Of a DNA stretch of 64,000 bases, positions 58,455 to 64,000 are shown piece after piece (the first letter of the stretch is position 1; each line of letters begins with the position of its first letter). Made by a program: the position numbers and the translations under genes. Under the pieces are notes generated by a model. It did not search any database. It worked only from the letters and a program-made list of their open reading frames with translations, and was not told where the DNA came from. This DNA comes from Cornus controversa (lineage: Eukaryota > Streptophyta > Magnoliopsida > Cornales > Cornaceae): the NCBI GenBank assembly GCA_026545225.1, contig CM048853.1, positions 44,222,755 to 44,286,754 of the forward strand, given 5' to 3'.

Positions 58455-61400
58455 TTAGTTAAATGTGTTGCACATCCATGTATAGCAGTATTAAAGTACT
58501 TGTGAAAATTGTTTCTTGTGTGAAGTCTGTGACCATGCATTGTTTCAGGACTTAAAGTAGTTGTGAAAATTGTTTCGTGTGTGAAGTCTGTGACCATGCA
58601 TTGTTTCAGGACTTTAAGCATTCCTGTCACATTGCCGAATTTAAATAAAAAATGTATGTCATTTGTGAGGAAAAGATTTCATTACTGGTCGCTTGTCAAG
58701 GTGAGAGTGAGACTGAAATGCAATGTAACACACTTCAGCTGATCATTGTAACCATATAAAAAGCTGATCCCAAATTTAACAATTACATAACTGTATAATG
58801 AAAACAAGTTTTAAATTGGGGTTTAGAATAATCCAGTGTTATGTATTGTTGATGCCAATAGAGGGCCAGCATTTCATTTGATAGGAAGCAAAGGGGCTAT
58901 AGAAGTATTCATGTCTTTTTTAAAATATAAAATAAATTTGTTGGCAAGGATAAGATATGTTTAATGTCTATAGACATGAATATAGTTAAGGCTTTGGAAC
59001 AGAACAATAGCACTTCACTGCGCCATTTCCGTGTTAAAGTGAATAATTTACTAAAAGTTCAAGCTCTTTTTATCACTACTACTTGAATTTGAATACTTAT
59101 ACATAGCCAATTGACATTGAAGACACTTGTTGAGACAATGAAGTCGAGCAGTACGTTAGATTGTTTCCAGTCAATAGGAGTTGTACGCTTTTCTATTTGA
59201 TTGATTTTGTTTATTCTCTTTCCTCTTTCTGCAGTACTCAGTTTGCAGTTCAATATTGACAATTGGAGGAATGTTAGGTGCAGTAATAAGTGGGAAAGTC
59301 ACAGATCTCATTGGCCGGAGAGGTGTAAGTTTTTTTCTTTTGCATCTTCGGGTGTTTCTCTGCATATTATAAATTCTTGATCCAATCACTATACCAATTC
59401 TTGAATTTTGGCTGATCTTGTAATACTGGCTATGTGGTTGTTGCAAATGTTTTGCATCATGGGGTGGCTTTCAATAATTTTCGCAAAGGTTTATTACACT
59501 TGTTTCCTTCCCACAACAATAATTATTTCATTTCTACTTCATTCAACAGCCAAGAGCAACTATTCATATTGCAAATCTTATATGTTTTCACACATCTTAG
59601 CAATCAAGGGGCTTTTAAGGTGTCCATAAAGCAACTTCATAAGAATTGACTTCCCAGGGAAACCAAGTGCGATTATGAAAAACGTTAAGTGAACCTATTT
59701 TCATTTTTGTGTTGTTTAACTTACATGCTGGGATCACTCTTCAACTTGATTTTCATTTTAAAAGATGACAGAACTAGAAAATAGACTATTATACGTAACT
59801 TTTCAAGTTATATGTATTTTGACCATTCATAAGAGGCTCAAAACCCAAAAAAGAAGAAGAAGAAAGAGAGTGACAGATCAGTCAATCTTTGTTTTTCATT
59901 TTTTTGTATGGGATGATTGATATTAACTGTTCATTGTTTGTCAAAAGGGAGCTTGGTGGCTTGACATCGGAAGACTATCATTGGGAGTTGGAGTTAGGAT
60001 TAATTATTATGTGGTAAGTGTTGCAGATTATTGATTTCTTTGTCCATGTATCAGCATAATCCGGCTAACTTTCCCATGGCCAAACAGATTAAATGGAATT
60101 ATATTTAGGTTTTCTTAAATGACTCATCATTTAAAAGTGCTCTTAGTCGAGTATTCTTTGTTTGAACATTAATGGTTATATATATGTGTATATATATACA
60201 CACACATGTTTTTCTGCTTCCTTTGAACCAAAGCATGTTAAAACAATGAAACCTAATTTAACAAAACAATTTTAGACATATCATTTTTCTTATCTTTCTA
60301 TTTTTCAATTTTAGCTAATTCAGCAAAACACATAAAAGAAACATATCTTTGAATTCTAAACTGATGAGTGGAATTTTGTTTGCAGGCAAAGATTGGTAAA
60401 GAGAAAGAGTCAGAAGCGACTCTGCAACGTCTGAATTGCAATATTTCTCAAGAAGCTGCTGAAATCAAGGTGACATTTGAACTTCACATGTTAATTCAAA
60501 ATTCACTGTCTAGAAGAAGAAAATGTATGCTTTCCTTTTTTTCCTTTTCCCTATTTCCAAGAACATCAACCATAAACAAAATAAGTCCTTGTTGTTTTAC
60601 AGGATTACACAGAAATTCTTCAAGGACACAATCCAGAATTTTAGACTTGTTTGAGCGGAGATATGCTCACTCACTCATTGTAAGCCTCAAAATTAATCCT
60701 AATTAATTGTGGCTTTTTACCTTTTCCACAACTTCTCTGACATCTCACGAATACAACAAATTGCACAAGGTTGGAGTCGGGCTAATGTTACTGGTACAAT
60801 TTGGAGGGCACAGTCCAATTGCATTTTATGCAAGTTCTATTTTTGAAGGTGCTGGTAAATTAACTATATTTAGTAATGTCATTAAGTAATTAATGAATGA
60901 AAGACCTAGTTTGAAGAATGAATACCTGAACCTATATCTCATATATGGCAGGTTGCTCAGCTAGTGTTGGCACTACAGCAATGGCTACTAGTCAGGTTCT
61001 TAACTCTTAAGTATAATTTGAGATTTTATCTTAGGCACTTCCTAGATATATTGATATTCTTTTGCAGATTCCATTTTCCATTTTGGGTGTACTCTCCATT
61101 TTGCAGGATTTGCGTTCCTCTTGCAGGTTTCTTTGAAACTTTAAATCTCTATATTTCTGTGTTCAAAGATAATTATCTCCTAAAACATTGATTTACCACC
61201 ACCAGGATTTTCATCAATAGAAAGAGCTCACTGCCGTATTGATTCTGAGTGGCTTACTGGTACCATGTCTAATAAAATGATATTTCTATCCTCTGTTTTG
61301 ATATATATGAAAGCAGAAAAATTCTCATTGAAGCTTTTGGATTTATGTTTGTGTTCACTTTACCTAGAATTTTTTTTTTTTTCTACATTTTCTCGCATTC

Positions 61401-61985
61401 TCACACAACCTCCCCATGAATATAATGTTGGGGTCTAAATGAGTGTATGCAATGCTCTGTGCTTATTTTGTAAAACTGTGAATGACCATAGTTACTCCCA
61501 TTGCCATTCACATAAATTCTTGACTTTTTTTCCTCACCACATCCAATTTAAAGTAAAATAGCCCAAAGCTTATTAGTCATTTATTTACTTTTCGCTATGT
61601 CAGAGCCAAATTATAACATGTTGATGGAACAAATTGACATATGTGTATGTGTATGTGATTATGTGCATATGTCTCCTGATTCTGCAACAAGGTATTTTCT
61701 GCTGCTTTTACAACTAGTCTGGGTGGTACACCATGGGTTATGATGTCAGAGGTAGTCATTTTTCCTTGGCCTGAACTCTATTTTTTATATATAAAAATGC
61801 TAACCAGAGTTTATTATGGCAAGAAAGTACAGATATAGCTTAAATATGTGTTGCTATTTCAGATATTTCCTATAAACATTAAGGGTTCAGCTGGAAGCTT
61901 GGTGACTTTGGTCTACTGGTTCGGTTCTTGGATTGTTTCCTACACTTCTAACTTCTTATTTGAATGGAGCTCAGCAGGTGATGCC

Positions 61986-62019
61986 TCTCTCTCTCTCTCT
62001 GTGTGTCTGTGTCTGTGTA
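61986..62019 (+). repeat. (TC)n(TG)n microsatellite in intron 17 of copy F
   Basis: The same site has TC then TA in A, D and E; here the second part is TG-rich. Confidence 0.85.
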
Positions 62020-62205
62020 TTCTTTACATGGTACTAATAAGGCCACGCTGGTTTAGGAGTATTCTTCATGTTCACAACCATTAGCAGTTTAGTTGTTCTA
62101 TTTTTTGCAAGGCTGGTGCCAGAGACAAAAGGACGAAGTTTGGAAGAAATACAGGCATCCATGATTGATCTCATCCATGGAGATACTGTTACAAAAACTA
62201 AATAA

Positions 62206-62840
62206 ATGTTATAATATTTCCATCTTTTTTGTGATTTCCATGATAAACCTACTTGGGGTAATTGTGAGCATCCAAATATTATCACTAAATGTGCATTTAG
62301 TATTGATAGAAATCCATTTGTTATGACAGTCCAACTTATAATGGTGGAATGTTCAGGTGATTAAGTAGTTACCTTGGTGTAAAAACAAGCATTATTTTAT
62401 GTCTTTTAAGCTACTTTTAAAAGAAATTTAGTTTGCAAAATTTCTATAATTTTGGAAGCCTGGACAAAAGGTAATAGCAATGACATAATTTTTGGTACAG
62501 TATTGTAGCTAATGGCCATCCAGATTTTTCTAGATAAATTAAGTTACAAGCTCTAATATACTCCACACACCTGAGAGAAGAATAGAATTCTTGTCCTTGG
62601 AGCATACTGATATTTTAGACAGGTCATTCACTTTTCGACACTTCATTTCAAAACCCAAAATATTTGCTTCCTTCATACTTCTACAATTATTTCCTCTGGT
62701 CCTCCTTCCATCAGTGTAGCTCTAAAGTAGTAATTGATACACTCTAAAGCAGTAATTGATTCTAAAAGGGATAAGAGAACTTGAGAAACAGAAAGAAAAC
62801 TGTAGCATAGTAATATTTTACATGCAAACAATGGATATAC
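62206..62840. other. 3' flank of copy F and spacer, no gene seen
   Basis: The first 80 bp still match the 3' flank of A, D and E (CTACTTGGGGTAATT). The LINE fragment found after those copies is absent. The rest is unassigned. Confidence 0.5.
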
Positions 62841-63211
62841 AGGCATGTATTTCAATCGAAGCTTCGATCGATCACAGCAAAGCTCCAATCGATTGAGACT
62901 TCAATCGTAGACAATCGAAGCTCTGATTGATCGCAGTGTGCGGACACTTCGATTGTCCGAAATAAAAACGCAATTTTTTTGTGAGCTTTTCGGTTCAATT
63001 CCAGAATTCTTTTGAACCTATATATAAAGGCATCCAAGGTTTGTCATTAAAGATAGGCAGCCAATTTGTGAGAGCTCTTCATTTTAAACCCTCATTGTTG
63101 ATAGTGAAATATTCTAATGCACTCCGTTGACATAGGAAAATTGTTGAATCAAGTAAATCATGTGTTTCTTGTGTGATTGTTTTCTCTTGAATGTTGTTTC
63201 TATTCCCAACA
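62841..63211 (+). mobile_element. 5' LTR (end part) of a copia element
   Basis: The end CCCAACA at 63211 is followed by a tRNA-iMet primer site, TGGTATCAGAGC, at 63214-63225. Repeated TCGAT motifs (62857-62945) and CTATATATAAAGG near 63020 fit an LTR promoter. The left border was not found, so the start is approximate. Confidence 0.6.
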
Positions 63212-63315
63212 ATTGGTATCAGAGCCTTGTTTAGAAAACTTAGGGCACAAAAGGTGTTTGACGAGATTTCAGCAAGGAGTTCTTCATATTTGACCAGCTC
63301 ATTCAAGTGGGAGTA

Positions 63316-63856
63316 ATGGCGTCAGAGGAGAAGACATCCAAGATCGAAAGTTTGACGGTACAAACTTCGGGTTTTGGAAAATACAAGTCAAGGATTACTT
63401 GTTCCAGAAAAATTTGTATTTACCATTAGACATGAAGGATTCGGAGTGGCAGTTACTTGATCGGAAGGCTCTCGGTACCATCAGACTGACATTGTCAAAA
63501 TCAGTTGCCTTTAACATCAAGAACGAGAAGATGACAATGTCTCTCAAGACAGCCCTTTCCAGTTTGTGTGAACAGCCGTCAACGAATAAGGTACATTTAA
63601 TTAAGAAGTTATTTTGTTAAAGATGGCTGAAGGTGGAAAATTTAAAGATTATCTGAATGAATTCAATGAAATTATGGACCAATTAGACTCTATTGAAATC
63701 TCTTTCAATGATGCGATTCGAGCATTGTTAATTCTGGGGCAGTTGCTTAAAAGTTGGAGTGACACCATTACTGCGATCATTAGCTCTGCAGGGAAGTCTA
63801 AATTGAAGTTCAATGATGTTGTTAGTATGATTCTGAGTGAGGAGACCAGAAGGTAG
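63316..63856 (+). pseudogene. copia gag (UBN2-type) with frameshifts
   Basis: It starts ATGGCGTCAGAGG. The gag pattern (FDGTNFGFWKIQVKDYL) lies one frame off from the start after a 1-base loss near 63347. A second shift near 63615 leads into LNEFNEIMDQL and KLKFNDVVSMILSEETRR, typical of copia gag, ending at TAG 63854-63856. Downstream parts lie in or beyond the last 144 bases. Confidence 0.75.
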
Positions 63857-64000
63857 ACATGAGTTGGCGTTTCCACCTTTAGATCGACATTGAACCTAGA
63901 AAATTAGGACAAAAGTTCATACAGGAAAATTGTAATGGTAATGAGCATTGAAGATTCAGATCAAGAATGGTGGGTAACGGTCTCGAAATCCCAATAATTC

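Larger units (their letters stand above)
54842..62205 (+). pseudogene. ERD6-like sugar transporter copy F, degenerate
   Basis: Recognisable exons: 1 (54842-54860 plus 56463-56623, split by a transposon), 2 (57087-57149), 3 (59235-59324), 4 (59429-59488), 5 (59948-60013), 9 (60386-60469), 10 (60603-60679), 11 (60770-60854), 12 (60953-60996), part of 13/14 (61078-about 61125), 15 (61206-61259), 16 (61692-61751), 17 (61863-61977) and 18 (62057-62205). Lesions: insertion at codon 7; exon 4 acceptor AG changed to TG; exons 6-8, including PESPRWL, deleted after CCAAACAG at 60088; 9-bp loss in exon 9; net 4-bp loss in exon 10 leading to a stop; exons 13 and 14 fused by a deletion that removes GRRP; TAG at 61218-61220 in exon 15. 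Exon 18 reads through to TAA at 62203-62205, about eight codons past the D stop. It cannot make a carrier. Confidence 0.92.

Overview
This window is nuclear DNA from a flowering plant, most likely a woody eudicot. The evidence is intron-rich genes with GT/AG junctions, an AT-rich background, and a dense mix of copia, gypsy, TRIM, LINE, Mutator-like, Harbinger-like and hAT-like insertions. I cannot name the species. No bacterial operons, rRNA genes or CRISPR arrays are present.

The backbone is a head-to-tail, plus-strand tandem array of ERD6-like (ESL-type) sugar transporter genes of the major facilitator superfamily. I call the copies A to F. Copy A (81-2000) is cut by the window edge and shows exons 9-18, all open. 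Remnant B (about 8641-9290) keeps only a damaged exon 2 and intron 2. Copy C (9632-17267) is a pseudogene with no start codon, a stop in the GRRP motif and no exons 15-18. Copies D (17821-24617) and E (35142-40909) each assemble into 18 exons and 477 codons with every splice phase intact; these are the two likely functional genes. Copy F (54842-62205) is a pseudogene with a Harbinger-like element in codon 7, exons 6-8 missing, a destroyed acceptor and several stops.

The array grew by block duplication. A block of transporter, downstream LINE fragment and Mutator-like foldback element is shared by D (to about 27296) and E (to about 43737). The transporter plus LINE part is also seen after A. 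Shared and private insertions date the steps: a 125-bp element in intron 15 is in D and E but not A, a 1.46-kb element is only in D intron 1, and two MITEs are only in E intron 1.

Between genes lie nested transposons: a decayed copia (2982-6390) with TRIM and Mutator-like pieces; a minus-strand gypsy element (27.3-34.9 kb) split by a complete 3.6-kb solo LTR with matching TTGAG duplications; LTR-like sequence with TRIMs (47-54 kb); and the 5' end of a plus-strand copia at the right edge. The only unrelated gene is a two-exon KH-domain RNA-binding protein gene on the minus strand (44490-46157), probably broken.

Functionally, the window offers two near-identical sugar transporters, probably of the vacuolar membrane, with an altered sugar-binding motif (VQFGG in place of QQFGG) and different proximal promoters. 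Around them are decaying siblings whose lesions record how transposons dismantle a tandem array.
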